A stretch of DNA of 64,000 nucleotides, from positions 5,007,001-5,071,000 of the forward strand of contig NZ_CP032674.1 of the NCBI RefSeq assembly GCF_021730305.1. Direction: 5' to 3'. The notes beneath the pieces are model-generated. The model saw nothing but the letters and a program-made list of their open reading frames with translations. It did no database searches and was not told where the DNA came from. The DNA comes from Xanthobacter sp. YC-JY1 (GTDB lineage Bacteria; Pseudomonadota; Alphaproteobacteria; Rhizobiales; Xanthobacteraceae). The first letter of the stretch is position 1; every line of letters starts with the position of its first letter. Position numbers and translations under genes: made by a program. Of the stretch, positions 8,704-18,160 are shown in pieces.

Positions 8704-9281
8704 GCCGTCTCCTCCATTGCGCGCCAGCGGTCCGGCCGTCGCGCGGGACCCGCGCGGAACCAGCAGCCGCCCCCGACCGGTGGCTGGTCGTGGACGCGGG
8801 AGATGGGGTAGCCCGCCAGGTGGCACAGAAGCAAGGTGCCCACGCCGCCATGGCCGACGAAGAGAAGGCGCTGTCCCGCCCCGCCATAGGCCGCGAGCGC
8901 CGCCTCCACCGCCGCGACGATGCGCGCCTGCGCGTCCACCGCCCGCTCCCAGCCCCGCACGCTCTCGGTGGGGCGGGCGAAGAAGGCGTCGGCCATCTGC
9001 TGGAATTCGGCTTCGGGCAGGTAGCCGGTGGCGGAGCGGTCGTTCTCCTCCATTCCGTCGCGGATGACGACCGGAAGCCGGAGGGGCGCCGCAAGGAGCG
9101 CTGCTGTCTCCTTCGCCTTCTCCTCGGTGGAGGAGATGACATGGCTGATGCCGGAGAGATCGAAGCGCGTGGCAAAGGCCAGTGTGCGCGCCCGCCCCAC
9201 GGCGGACAGGCCCCAGCGCGGCACGGGGACGGCGGGGTCCACCTGGACCTGGGGATGGGTCAGATACAGGAAATCCGTCAC
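8700..9281 (-). CDS. Histidine phosphatase-like protein lacking the RHG motif
   Basis: The 193-residue protein starts best at GTG 9281, where VTDFLYLTHPQVQVDP corresponds to the first strand of the phosphoglycerate mutase/histidine phosphatase fold. The fold is recognisable by SAVGRARTLAFA, ISSTEEKAKETAALLA and the C-terminal LLFVGHGGVGTLLLCHLAG, which supplies the second histidine. The canonical RHG of the first motif is replaced by THP, so the catalytic histidine may be retained (H9) while the arginine that binds phosphate is not. Members of the broad family with such changes exist. Substrate unknown. It overlaps pyrF by four bases and is in the same transcript. Confidence 0.75.
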   Translation of the reverse strand: MTDFLYLTHPQVQVDPAVPVPRWGLSAVGRARTLAFATRFDLSGISHVISSTEEKAKETAALLAAPLRLPVVIRDGMEENDRSATGYLPEAEFQQMADAFFARPTESVRGWERAVDAQARIVAAVEAALAAYGGAGQRLLFVGHGGVGTLLLCHLAGYPISRVHDQPPVGGGCWFRAGPARRPDRWRAMEETA

Positions 9282-9330
9282 GGGCGGCACCGGCGGCGTA
9301 AGGCCGGCGCCGGACCGGCCGGGAAGAGGA

Positions 9331-9957
9331 TCAGGGCCGGCGATAGGCCCAGACACGGGCCGGGGGGATGTTGCGCCACACCCGCGGCGAACGCTCGCCC
9401 TCGATGGCGCCCGGCAGCAGCGGCACGGGCGAGACCACCGCATAGGTGAACTGCACGAAAGGCATACCAGAATGGGAGAGGTCGAACGCCTCGTTGACCA
9501 TCCGGTGGCGCTCGCTCTCCGGCATGGTGAAGAGCGGCAGCGAGGACACGGTGCCCACCGCCTTGCCGGGCAGGCGGTCCTTCAGCGTCTTGCCGAGCTG
9601 GTAGGCATCGCCGTTGATGACGGTGACGCCGGGATAGCGCAGGCGCAGCAGGGCGCAGAATTCGGGATTGTACTCGATCAGGAACAGGCGCTCGGGGGCA
9701 AAGCCGCGCTGGAGCAGCGCCTTGGTGACCGGGCCGGTGCCGGGTCCAAGCTCGATGACCGGGCCGTCCATCTTGGGATCGAGATAGCTCGCCATCATCT
9801 TGGCGAGCGCCGGGCTCGAAGGCGCGACCGCGCCGGTCTTGAGCGGATTCTGGAACCACGACTGCAGGAAACGCACCTCGTCCTTGAGGTTCGGCTTCTG
9901 GAGCAGGGGCTTCTGGAGCGGCCTGCGGTGGTCGTGGGACTGGAGCATCAACTGCAC
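9331..9957 (-). CDS. pmtA: Phosphatidylethanolamine N-methyltransferase, PmtA type
   Basis: The 208-residue protein is a SAM-dependent methyltransferase of the PmtA family, which methylates phosphatidylethanolamine towards phosphatidylcholine at the inner face of the membrane. The SAM motif I is ELGPGTG (69-75). A basic amphipathic N-terminus is followed by FLQSWFQNPLKTGAVAPSSPALAKMMA, typical of PmtA/KsgA-like enzymes. The later FVQFTYAVVSPVP and a terminal RVWRNIPPARVWAYRRP are also family features. It may be in the same transcript as the phosphatase gene 49 bases downstream. Confidence 0.88.
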   Translation of the reverse strand: MQLMLQSHDHRRPLQKPLLQKPNLKDEVRFLQSWFQNPLKTGAVAPSSPALAKMMASYLDPKMDGPVIELGPGTGPVTKALLQRGFAPERLFLIEYNPEFCALLRLRYPGVTVINGDAYQLGKTLKDRLPGKAVGTVSSLPLFTMPESERHRMVNEAFDLSHSGMPFVQFTYAVVSPVPLLPGAIEGERSPRVWRNIPPARVWAYRRP

Positions 9958-10012
9958 CTCGGGCGCCCGAGCGGGTCGGATATCAGGCGCTTAGACGGGA
10001 AAGGGGGCCGGG

Positions 10013-10657
10013 TCAAGGTTCGCGGTTCGGGCGCAGGGCCCCGTGAAGCAGGTTGTCGAGGGCTGCCGCTAGGAGATCCTCCTCGGGAGCGACGAGAAAG
10101 GCGGAGCAGGTCAGCTTCAGGCTCACCATGCCGTGCAGGACGATCCAGAAGGTCAGGGCAAGGCCCTCCAGGTCGAGCCCGTCCCGCAGCCGTCCGGCGG
10201 TGGTGAGATCCTGGAACACGCCGCCGATGAGCGCGAAGGCCGCCGCCCCGGCCGCATCCTTGCCGCCCAGGGCGGTGGTCGCGAAGCCCGGCTCCATGAA
10301 GATCAGCCGGTAGGTCTCGGGCTCGGCGCGCCCGAACGCCGCATAGGCCAGTGCGAGGGCCTTGAGCCGCTGCAGCGGATCCACCGTCTTGCCGGCCTCG
10401 GCCAGGGCTTCGAGGAGGGCGCGCATGCCGGCCTCGCCGAGTTCGCGGGCGATGGCCTCGCGATTCTCGAAATGCAGATAGAGCGCGGCCGCCGAATAGC
10501 CGGCGGCCTCGGCGATCCGGCGCATGGTGAGCGCTTCGAACCCCTGGTCGAGAACGATCCGGCGCGCCTCGGCGAGGATCCGGGCGCGGGCGTCTTCCTT
10601 CCGGCGGGCGCGCGGCGAACCGCCGACGGGCGGAGGCGAGGACTTCACTTCGGACAC
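10013..10657 (-). CDS. TetR family transcriptional regulator
   Basis: The protein has an N-terminal TetR helix-turn-helix: ARILAEARRIVLDQGFEALTMRRIAEAAGYSAAALYLHFENREAIARELGE. It then has an all-helical ligand-binding domain with the WHG-like TetR_C_13 look. I place the start at GTG 10657 (214 residues), where a GGATCC purine stretch lies upstream; the frame is open to 10786 but that would read through three palindromic operators. It is divergent from the NAD-dependent epimerase at 10738, its likely target, and the spacer holds three matching palindromes. The inducer is unknown. Confidence 0.9.
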   Translation of the reverse strand: MSEVKSSPPPVGGSPRARRKEDARARILAEARRIVLDQGFEALTMRRIAEAAGYSAAALYLHFENREAIARELGEAGMRALLEALAEAGKTVDPLQRLKALALAYAAFGRAEPETYRLIFMEPGFATTALGGKDAAGAAAFALIGGVFQDLTTAGRLRDGLDLEGLALTFWIVLHGMVSLKLTCSAFLVAPEEDLLAAALDNLLHGALRPNREP

Positions 10658-10679
10658 GACGGATCCCTGCCGCTTGACA

Positions 10680-10724
10680 TGAACGACGTTCAGTTTATGA
10701 ACGATGTTTAGTGAACACTGTTCA
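10680..10724. promoter_or_regulatory. Three tandem 13-bp palindromes, probable TetR operators
   Basis: The spacer between the TetR gene and the divergent epimerase holds TGAACGACGTTCA (10680-10692), TGAACGATGTTTA (10698-10710) and TGAACACTGTTCA (10712-10724). The first and third are perfect TGAAC-N3-GTTCA palindromes; the second has one change in the right arm. Centre spacing is 18 and 14 bp. Three matching sites in a short divergent promoter are best read as operators of the adjacent TetR protein controlling both genes. Confidence 0.75.
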
Positions 10725-10737
10725 GGGCCCCACCTTA

Positions 10738-11715
10738 ATGACCTCCCCCGCCCCCCTGCAAGCCGTGGACGCGCCCCGAATCGCACTCGTCGGGGCGACC
10801 GGCGCCATCGGCGGCAGCATCGCCCAGGCCCTGGGCGCGGCCGGCACGCCGTTCGCCGTGATCGGGCGCTCCGCCGCCAGCCTCTCCGCCGCCTTCCAAG
10901 CGCATCCCCTCGCCACCCCGCGCGTCTGGAACCCCGAGGACATGACGAGCCTGCGTGACGCCGTGCGCGGGATGGATACGCTCGTGTACATGGTGGGCGT
11001 GCCCTATGACGCCTTCCACCTCCACCCCCGTCTCATGCTGGCCGTGGTCGAGGCGGCCGAGGCGGAAGGGGTGCGGCGGGTGCTGCTCATCGGCACCGCC
11101 TATCCCTTCGGCCGGCCGCAGGCGGCGCGCGTCGACGAAAGCCATCCGCGCCTGCCGCATACCTTCAAGGGGCGGATGCGCAAGGAGCAGGAGGACATCC
11201 TGATGGAGGCGGACGCGCGCGGCGCGCTCAAAAGCCTTATCCTGCGCCTGCCCGATTTCTACGGCCCCGGCGTGGAGCGCAGTTTCCTCGCCGACATTTT
11301 CGCCGCCGCCGCGGCGGGGCGCCGGGCCAAGGTGGTGGGGCCCATCGACACCCCGCACGAATTCGTCTTCGTGCCGGACGTGGGGCCGGTGGTGCGGGCC
11401 CTGCTCGGCCGGGAGGACGTTTTCGGCCGCAGCTACAATCTCGCGGGGGCGGGCACCATCACGGTACGGGAGGTGGCGCGGCAGGCGTTTGCCTACGCCG
11501 GCCGCGCGCCGAAGCTCATGGTCGCGGGCAAGACCATGCTGCGCCTCGCCGGACTGTTCGATCCGGTCATGCGCGAACTCGTGGAGATGCACTATCTGAT
11601 GACCACGCCGGTGATCTTCGACGGCAGCGCCCTCGAACGGGCCATCGGCCCCGTCGCGAAGACGTCCTATGCGGACGGCATCGTCCAATGCATGGCAGCG
11701 GCGCGCGCCGGCTGA
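10738..11715 (+). CDS. NAD-dependent epimerase/dehydratase family protein
   Basis: The 325-residue protein is an extended short-chain dehydrogenase. It has an N-terminal Rossmann motif VGATGAIGGS (18-27), then LVYMVGVPYD after the third strand, LLIGTAYPFG where the catalytic serine/threonine region would be, and LRLPDFYGPGVERSFL, the usual extended-SDR substrate-domain entry. The classical YxxxK is replaced by a FKGRMRKEQED segment, so it may bind NAD(P) without being a standard epimerase. I start at ATG 10738 because the alternative GTG at 10711 lies inside the third palindrome. It is divergent from the TetR gene and probably repressed by it. Substrate unknown. Confidence 0.82.
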   Translation: MTSPAPLQAVDAPRIALVGATGAIGGSIAQALGAAGTPFAVIGRSAASLSAAFQAHPLATPRVWNPEDMTSLRDAVRGMDTLVYMVGVPYDAFHLHPRLMLAVVEAAEAEGVRRVLLIGTAYPFGRPQAARVDESHPRLPHTFKGRMRKEQEDILMEADARGALKSLILRLPDFYGPGVERSFLADIFAAAAAGRRAKVVGPIDTPHEFVFVPDVGPVVRALLGREDVFGRSYNLAGAGTITVREVARQAFAYAGRAPKLMVAGKTMLRLAGLFDPVMRELVEMHYLMTTPVIFDGSALERAIGPVAKTSYADGIVQCMAAARAG

Positions 11716-11728
11716 CCGCCGGCGCCGA

Positions 11729-12871
11729 TCACGCCCCCTCGCCGGCCGCGCCCTGGAAGAATTCCTTCACCTTGGCGAAGAAGCCGGCGGATTCGGGATG
11801 GGTCTCGCCGGAACTTTCCTTGTCGAATTCGGCGAGGAGCTCCCTCTGACGCTTGGTCAGCTTCTGCGGCGTCTCCACCACCACCTGCACATACATATCG
11901 CCAGCGGAGCGCGAACGCAGGATGGGCATGCCCTTGCCGGAGAGGCGGAAGCGCTTCTGCGACTGGGTACCCTCGGGGATCTTCACCTTGGTCTTGTCGC
12001 CGTCGATGGTCGGCACTTCCACCGCGCCACCCAGCGCCGCCGTGACCATGGAGATGGGCACGCGGCAATAAAGGTCCGCCCCCTCCCGCTGGAAGAAGGC
12101 GTGCTGTTCGATGGACAGGAAGATGTAGAGGTCGCCCGCCGGCCCGCCGCGCACGCCGGCCTCACCCTCGCCGCCGAGGCGGATGCGCGTGCCGTCCTCG
12201 ACGCCGGGCGGGATCTGCACCGAGAGGGTGCGCTCGCGCGTCACGCGCCCCGCGCCGGCGCAGGCGCCGCACGGGTCCTCGATGACGCTGCCGCGGCCCT
12301 GGCAGGTGGGGCAGGTGCGCTCCAGGGTAAAGAAGCCCTGCGCGTGGCGGATCTTTCCGGCGCCGCCGCAGGTGCGGCAGGCCTTCGGCTGGGTGCCGGG
12401 CTTGGCGCCGGAACCGTTGCAGGCCTCGCAGGCGACGGAGGTGGGGATCTTGATCTGCGCTGTCTTGCCGACGAACGCTTCCTCAAGGGTGATCTCCATG
12501 TTGTAGCGCAGGTCCGAGCCGCGCCCGCGCTGCTGGCCGCCGCCACCGCCACGCCCGCGGCCCATGGCGCCGCCGAAGAGGTCGTCGAAGATATCCGCGA
12601 AGGAGGAGGCGAAATCGTTGCCGAAGCCGGGGCCGCCGCCGCCATTCTCGAACGCGGCATGGCCGAAGCGGTCATAGGCGGCGCGCTTCTGGGGGTCCTT
12701 CAAGACCTCGTAGGCCTCGTTGACCTCCTTGAACATCACCTCGGCTTCCGCATCGCCCTGGTTGCGATCGGGATGCCACTTCATGGCGAGCTTGCGGTAG
12801 GAGGCCTTCAGCACCGTCTCGTCGGCGCCGCGATCGCAGCCGAGGGTTTCGTAATAGTCGCGCTTGGCCAT
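11729..12871 (-). CDS. dnaJ: Chaperone protein DnaJ
   Basis: DnaJ delivers unfolded proteins to DnaK and stimulates its ATPase. The 380-residue protein has the J domain with HPD at 33-35, a glycine/phenylalanine-rich linker ([11 protein letters not shown]), and four zinc-binding CxxCxGxG repeats ([32 protein letters not shown]). The C-terminal substrate domains follow, with [17 protein letters not shown] and [11 protein letters not shown]. The start is ATG 12871; six in-frame codons upstream are not family-like. It follows a small exported protein gene that separates it from dnaK on the same strand. Confidence 0.97.
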   Translation of the reverse strand: MAKRDYYETLGCDRGADETVLKASYRKLAMKWHPDRNQGDAEAEVMFKEVNEAYEVLKDPQKRAAYDRFGHAAFENGGGGPGFGNDFASSFADIFDDLFGGAMGRGRGGGGGQQRGRGSDLRYNMEITLEEAFVGKTAQIKIPTSVACEACNGSGAKPGTQPKACRTCGGAGKIRHAQGFFTLERTCPTCQGRGSVIEDPCGACAGAGRVTRERTLSVQIPPGVEDGTRIRLGGEGEAGVRGGPAGDLYIFLSIEQHAFFQREGADLYCRVPISMVTAALGGAVEVPTIDGDKTKVKIPEGTQSQKRFRLSGKGMPILRSRSAGDMYVQVVVETPQKLTKRQRELLAEFDKESSGETHPESAGFFAKVKEFFQGAAGEGA

Positions 12872-12875
12872 GACC

Positions 12876-13316
12876 TCAGAAGACCTCACTCAATTTCTCC
12901 GGCAGCGTCCGGTCAAAGACCACCACGCCGGGCTGTCTCTCGCACTGCGCAACATCCCGCCGATAATTCATCCAGGCGCTGTTGGCCATACTGGAAGGCG
13001 CGGTCCGCTTTTCAACGTCGTCGTGGACGGCCGCCGCGACCACGGCCAGCGCTGAGATCAATCGGGCACACAGGCGCCCATCTGTCTCTGCCGCCCGGCC
13101 CCACGTGACCTCGTACTCGTCAAGGAGCGCGTCATACAGCGTCTGGAGACGACGCGGCTTGTTGCTCCGGATTGCGTCGACGAGAACCATCTCCACCACG
13201 ATAGCCCGGTCGTAAAACGACTGGGCTGTCAGGCGTTTCGGCTGGTCAGCGCCCGCCGATGAAACAAGAAGGGCGCCTACTGCGGCGCCCATGATGACCT
13301 TCGCCGCGCCCTTCAT
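12876..13316 (-). CDS. Unknown exported protein between dnaK and dnaJ
   Basis: The 146-residue protein has a clear signal peptide ([23 protein letters not shown], cut before DQPKR). The mature part is helical-looking, with two cysteines (in GRLCARLI and AQCERQPG) that could form a disulfide. I do not recognise the family. It lies in the same direction as dnaK and dnaJ, its stop is 4 bases from the dnaJ ATG, and it has about 85 bases to dnaK, so it should be part of the heat-shock transcript or be expressed together with dnaJ. A periplasmic protein in this place is unusual. The frame has normal codon use for the region, which supports a real gene. Confidence 0.75.
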   Translation of the reverse strand: MKGAAKVIMGAAVGALLVSSAGADQPKRLTAQSFYDRAIVVEMVLVDAIRSNKPRRLQTLYDALLDEYEVTWGRAAETDGRLCARLISALAVVAAAVHDDVEKRTAPSSMANSAWMNYRRDVAQCERQPGVVVFDRTLPEKLSEVF

Positions 13317-13333
13317 CCCTCACGCCCCGATGC

Positions 13334-13368
13334 GATGCCTGCCCCGGCAAGGAACCGGGACAGGCATC
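13334..13368 (-). other. Stem-loop in the dnaK-dnaJ intergenic region
   Basis: GATGCCTGCCCCGG (13334-13347) pairs with CCGGGACAGGCATC (13355-13368) around a 7-base loop. The one imperfect position is C-A if read on the plus strand but a G-U wobble if transcribed in the dnaK direction, so the stem is intact in the dnaK mRNA. No T-run follows, so it looks like an mRNA-stabilising or processing hairpin that raises dnaK over dnaJ rather than a full terminator. Confidence 0.6.
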
Positions 13369-13401
13369 ATATTGCCATCACCTTCGCTCTTGGCGAAGGG
13401 A

Positions 13402-15297
<1,896 letters not shown>

Positions 15298-15434
15298 ATG
15301 GTTCTCCTTGCCGGCAGGCCGACCGGGCCCTTGCGGCGCCCGAGGTGGAACGTCGCGAGCCCCTCCCGCGACCGATCCGCCGGCCCCCTGAAACTTAGAA
15401 TTGGGGTTCGCCGCGAAAACGGCGATCGAGGCGC

Positions 15435-15463
15435 ATATAGGGGGGGTGATTTGGCCCCGCAAG
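15435..15463 (-). promoter_or_regulatory. Sigma-32 type heat-shock promoter for dnaK
   Basis: On the minus strand the sequence CTTGCGG (15463-15457) is followed after 13 bases by CCCCTATAT (15443-15435). This matches the sigma-32 pattern CTTGAA-N-CCCCATNT with normal spacing. Transcription would start near 15428 and give a leader of about 130 bases before dnaK. Confidence 0.72.
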
Positions 15464-15515
15464 GCGTGGTAGCAGGCGCCACGCTCCATTTTTCACAGCC
15501 GCGCGAGGAAATCGG

Positions 15516-16178
15516 ATGGCCCTTTCGAAGCCAACCGCCGTGCCGGGTCCCGGAGCCGATCCGCGCGCAGCCCTCATCCTCGTCGATCTCCAGGTGGACT
15601 TCCTGCCCGGCGGTGCCCTTGCGGTACCCGGCGGCCACGAAGTGGTGCCCCTCGCCAACCGGCTCGCCGCCGGTTTCCGCAACGTCGTCCTCACGCAGGA
15701 CTGGCACCCGCAGGGGCACATTTCCTTCGCTTCGACCCATCCCGGCCGGGCGATCTACGACATGATCGACCTCGCCTACGGCCCGCAAATCCTGTGGCCG
15801 GACCATTGCCTGCAAGGCACGCCGGGCGCCGGCTTCGCGCCGGGCCTTGAGGTGCCCCATGCGCAACTGGTGGTCCGCAAGGGCCACCACAAGGGCATCG
15901 ACAGTTATTCCACCTTCTACGAGGCCGACCGCACCACGCCCACCGGCCTTGCCGGATACCTCCGGGAGCGAGGGATCGATGCCGTCTATCTCGCCGGCCT
16001 CGCCCTCGATTTCTGCGTATCGTGGTCGGCGGTGGATGCCGCGCGGCACGGTTTTACCACTTACGTGATCGAGGACGCCTGCCGGTCCATCGACGTGGAC
16101 GGCTCGCTCGCGGCCGCCCTGGCCGACATGGACAGGGTCGCGGTCCGCCGGCTGGCGGCGGCGGACCTTCTCGCCTGA
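15516..16178 (+). CDS. pncA: Nicotinamidase/pyrazinamidase
   Basis: PncA hydrolyses nicotinamide to nicotinate for NAD salvage. The 220-residue protein has the full isochorismatase-fold active site: LILVDLQVDFLPGG with D24, TQDWHPQGH with metal ligands D62, H64 and H68, VRKGHH with K122, and ALDFCV with nucleophile C167. The length is slightly above that of E. coli PncA because of the N-terminal PTAVPGPGADP stretch. It is divergent from dnaK; the two share a 218-base intergenic region. Confidence 0.95.
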   Translation: MALSKPTAVPGPGADPRAALILVDLQVDFLPGGALAVPGGHEVVPLANRLAAGFRNVVLTQDWHPQGHISFASTHPGRAIYDMIDLAYGPQILWPDHCLQGTPGAGFAPGLEVPHAQLVVRKGHHKGIDSYSTFYEADRTTPTGLAGYLRERGIDAVYLAGLALDFCVSWSAVDAARHGFTTYVIEDACRSIDVDGSLAAALADMDRVAVRRLAAADLLA

Positions 16179-16199
16179 GCTTGGGACCGGGACGGCGGA

Positions 16200-16583
16200 T
16201 TATCCCTGATCGGCGGCGGTCATCATGCCGAAGGGGGCGCCGGTGGCGTCGCAGACGATGGCGATGCGGCCGACGCCGGGAATGTCGAACGGCTCACGCA
16301 CCACCTGCCCGCCGGCGGCCTTCAGAAGCTCCACGCGCGCACCCACGTCGTCCACATTGATGTAGCTGAACCAGTGGGGCGGCACCTGCGGCGGCAGGAT
16401 GTCGGTCTTGTCCATCATCCCGGCCACGGGCTCGCCGCCGAGGGTCGCGACATAATAAGCGTGGCCGCCATCCATGGGCATCTCGCTGAAGGTCCAGCCC
16501 AGCGTCGCGGAATAGAAGGCCCGCGCCTTCTCCACATCGTCGGTCAGAAGCTCGTTCCAGTAGAATTTCCCGTGCGGGCCCAT
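16200..16583 (-). CDS. VOC family (glyoxalase-like) protein
   Basis: The protein of 127 residues from ATG 16583 is a single vicinal-oxygen-chelate module pair: GKFYWNELLTDDVEKARAFYSATLGWTF at the start and PHWFSYINVDDVGARVELLKAAGGQVVREPFDIPGVGRIAIVCDATGAPFGM in the second half. This is the common small VOC protein often annotated as a glyoxalase or bleomycin-resistance relative. The substrate is not known. The frame is open upstream to 16649, but the domain starts right after MGPHGKFYW. Convergent with pncA. Confidence 0.85.
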   Translation of the reverse strand: MGPHGKFYWNELLTDDVEKARAFYSATLGWTFSEMPMDGGHAYYVATLGGEPVAGMMDKTDILPPQVPPHWFSYINVDDVGARVELLKAAGGQVVREPFDIPGVGRIAIVCDATGAPFGMMTAADQG

Positions 16584-16661
16584 CGGCGCCTCCCTCGAAC
16601 CGGCCGGATGGCCGGCGGCACTATGCCCGAGGCACGGCGCCGCCGCCACGCGGCCGGAGCC

Positions 16662-17189
16662 TTACTCCACGATCAGGATGATCCGGCGCGAGCGCGGCTC
16701 CACCACCGCCGCCTCATTGCCGGGCAATGTGACGTAGCGGTATTGCGAGAGGCCGGCGCCGGGCGCGTATCCAGCCTCGTCCAACGTCTGGTAGCCGTCA
16801 TCATCGTCGAAATCGGGCTCATATCCCGGCTGGCCATAGCCCGGCTGCGCCACCGCCTGACCGTAGCGGCCATAGGGCTCGGGAGCGTCGCCGAAGCGGC
16901 GCAGGTCCACGTCGGGCGGCACCACCGCCCCGACCTCGGCCACGAAACCGCCGGGGATGTAAGCCGGCGGAACCGGGTGGCGCACCACATAGGTCTCGAT
17001 GTAGCGCCGCTGCACCGGCGTGAACGTCACATAGCCGCCGGGCACCGCCACCGTGGTCTGGGCGGAGGCCGGGGAGACACCGGCGGCGAGCACGATCGGC
17101 ACGAAGGCGACGGCGGCAAGGCCGGCCATCAGCAGCGGACGCGTCCGACCACGAGGGAAAAGACCATTCGACAGGAGATGATTGCGCAT
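16662..17189 (-). CDS. Exported DUF1236 domain protein
   Basis: The 175-residue protein has a long signal peptide (hydrophobic MAGLAAVAFVPIVLAAG, cut after SPASA). The DUF1236 part contains VTFTPVQRRYIETYVVRH, VGAVVPPDVDLRRFGD and a C-terminal YRYVTLPGNEAAVVEPRSRRIILIVE, with a tyrosine/glycine-rich stretch (PYGRYGQAVAQPGYGQPGYEP) between. DUF1236 proteins are common in Hyphomicrobiales, are usually exported and have no assigned function. Upstream is the alkB promoter region. Confidence 0.85.
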   Translation of the reverse strand: MRNHLLSNGLFPRGRTRPLLMAGLAAVAFVPIVLAAGVSPASAQTTVAVPGGYVTFTPVQRRYIETYVVRHPVPPAYIPGGFVAEVGAVVPPDVDLRRFGDAPEPYGRYGQAVAQPGYGQPGYEPDFDDDDGYQTLDEAGYAPGAGLSQYRYVTLPGNEAAVVEPRSRRIILIVE

Positions 17190-17407
17190 GACGACAACTC
17201 CTCTTCCCGAGCCCAGCCCCGGGAAGACATCGTCCGCGTGGATTCTGTCGGCATATGGCCGAAACTTCAGATGAAATATATAGTTACTACCTTGTTAAAA
17301 CCGGCGCCAGGACAAGTGAAAGCCACCATGCCGCTGCCGCTTCCTCTTCAATCCGCCAAGATCATGTGCGCAAGGGTCACGTGCGCAAAGATCCCAGCGT
17401 TCCGGCG

Positions 17408-18049
17408 ATGACGGGATCTGCGGCGATAGCGCCGGCTCCCCTCGAACTGCAGCCCGGCGCCCTCTGGTTCCGCGAGGCGCTGGACCGGGAGGCGCAGACG
17501 GCATTGATCGCCGACATCCGGGCAGTGCTGGACGAAGCGCCCCTCTTCACCCCCACCATGCCCCGCTCCGGCCAGCCGTTTTCCGTGCGCATGAGCAATT
17601 GCGGGCCACTCGGCTGGGTGTCGGATGCCGCCGGCTACCGCTACCAGAGCTTCCACCCGGACACGCGCCGACCCTGGCCGGCCATGCCGCCACGGCTGAT
17701 CGCGCTTTGGGAGCGCCTCGCCGGCGGGGCGCCGCCGCCCGAGGCGTGCCTCATCAATTATTATGCGCCGGACGCCCGCATGAGCCTGCACCAGGACCGC
17801 GACGAGGCGGATTTCACCGCGCCGGTGCTGTCGGTGTCGCTGGGCGATACCGCCATCTTCCGCGTGGGTGGCGAGACTCGACGGGGGCCGACGCGCTCCA
17901 TCCACCTCTCGTCGGGCGACGTCTTCCTGCTGTCGGGACCGAGCCGCCTCGCCTTCCACGGCATCGACCGCCTGCTGCCCGGCACCTCCCGGCTGGTGGA
18001 AGAGAGCGGGCGTTTCAATCTCACGCTGCGGCGCGTCACCGCCGCGTGA
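17408..18049 (+). CDS. alkB: Alpha-ketoglutarate-dependent dioxygenase AlkB
   Basis: AlkB removes methyl groups from 1-methyladenine and 3-methylcytosine in DNA by Fe(II)/2-oxoglutarate oxidation. From ATG 17408 the protein is 213 residues, close to E. coli AlkB. The Fe ligands are visible as SLHQDRDE (H128, D130) and FHGIDRL (H184). The 2-oxoglutarate arginines lie in RFNLTLRR (R202, R208). NYY at 117-119 is the conserved 2-oxoglutarate contact. The frame is open upstream to 17255 but the extra 51 residues are not family-like. No ada gene is adjacent. Confidence 0.92.
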   Translation: MTGSAAIAPAPLELQPGALWFREALDREAQTALIADIRAVLDEAPLFTPTMPRSGQPFSVRMSNCGPLGWVSDAAGYRYQSFHPDTRRPWPAMPPRLIALWERLAGGAPPPEACLINYYAPDARMSLHQDRDEADFTAPVLSVSLGDTAIFRVGGETRRGPTRSIHLSSGDVFLLSGPSRLAFHGIDRLLPGTSRLVEESGRFNLTLRRVTAA

Positions 18050-18160
18050 TCGGCCACTTTTCCGCCACGTCATTCACAGAAAAGCCGGATTGCCGCCGGA
18101 CACAGGCAGACCGGCCCGCAGGCGAAGGCCCGCTTTGGCCGGGTCCCGCCGGAGCCCTCG

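Noticed and set aside
10711-10737. GTG 10711 as start of the NAD-dependent epimerase
   Set aside because: It lies inside the third operator palindrome; ATG 10738 gives the expected domain start.
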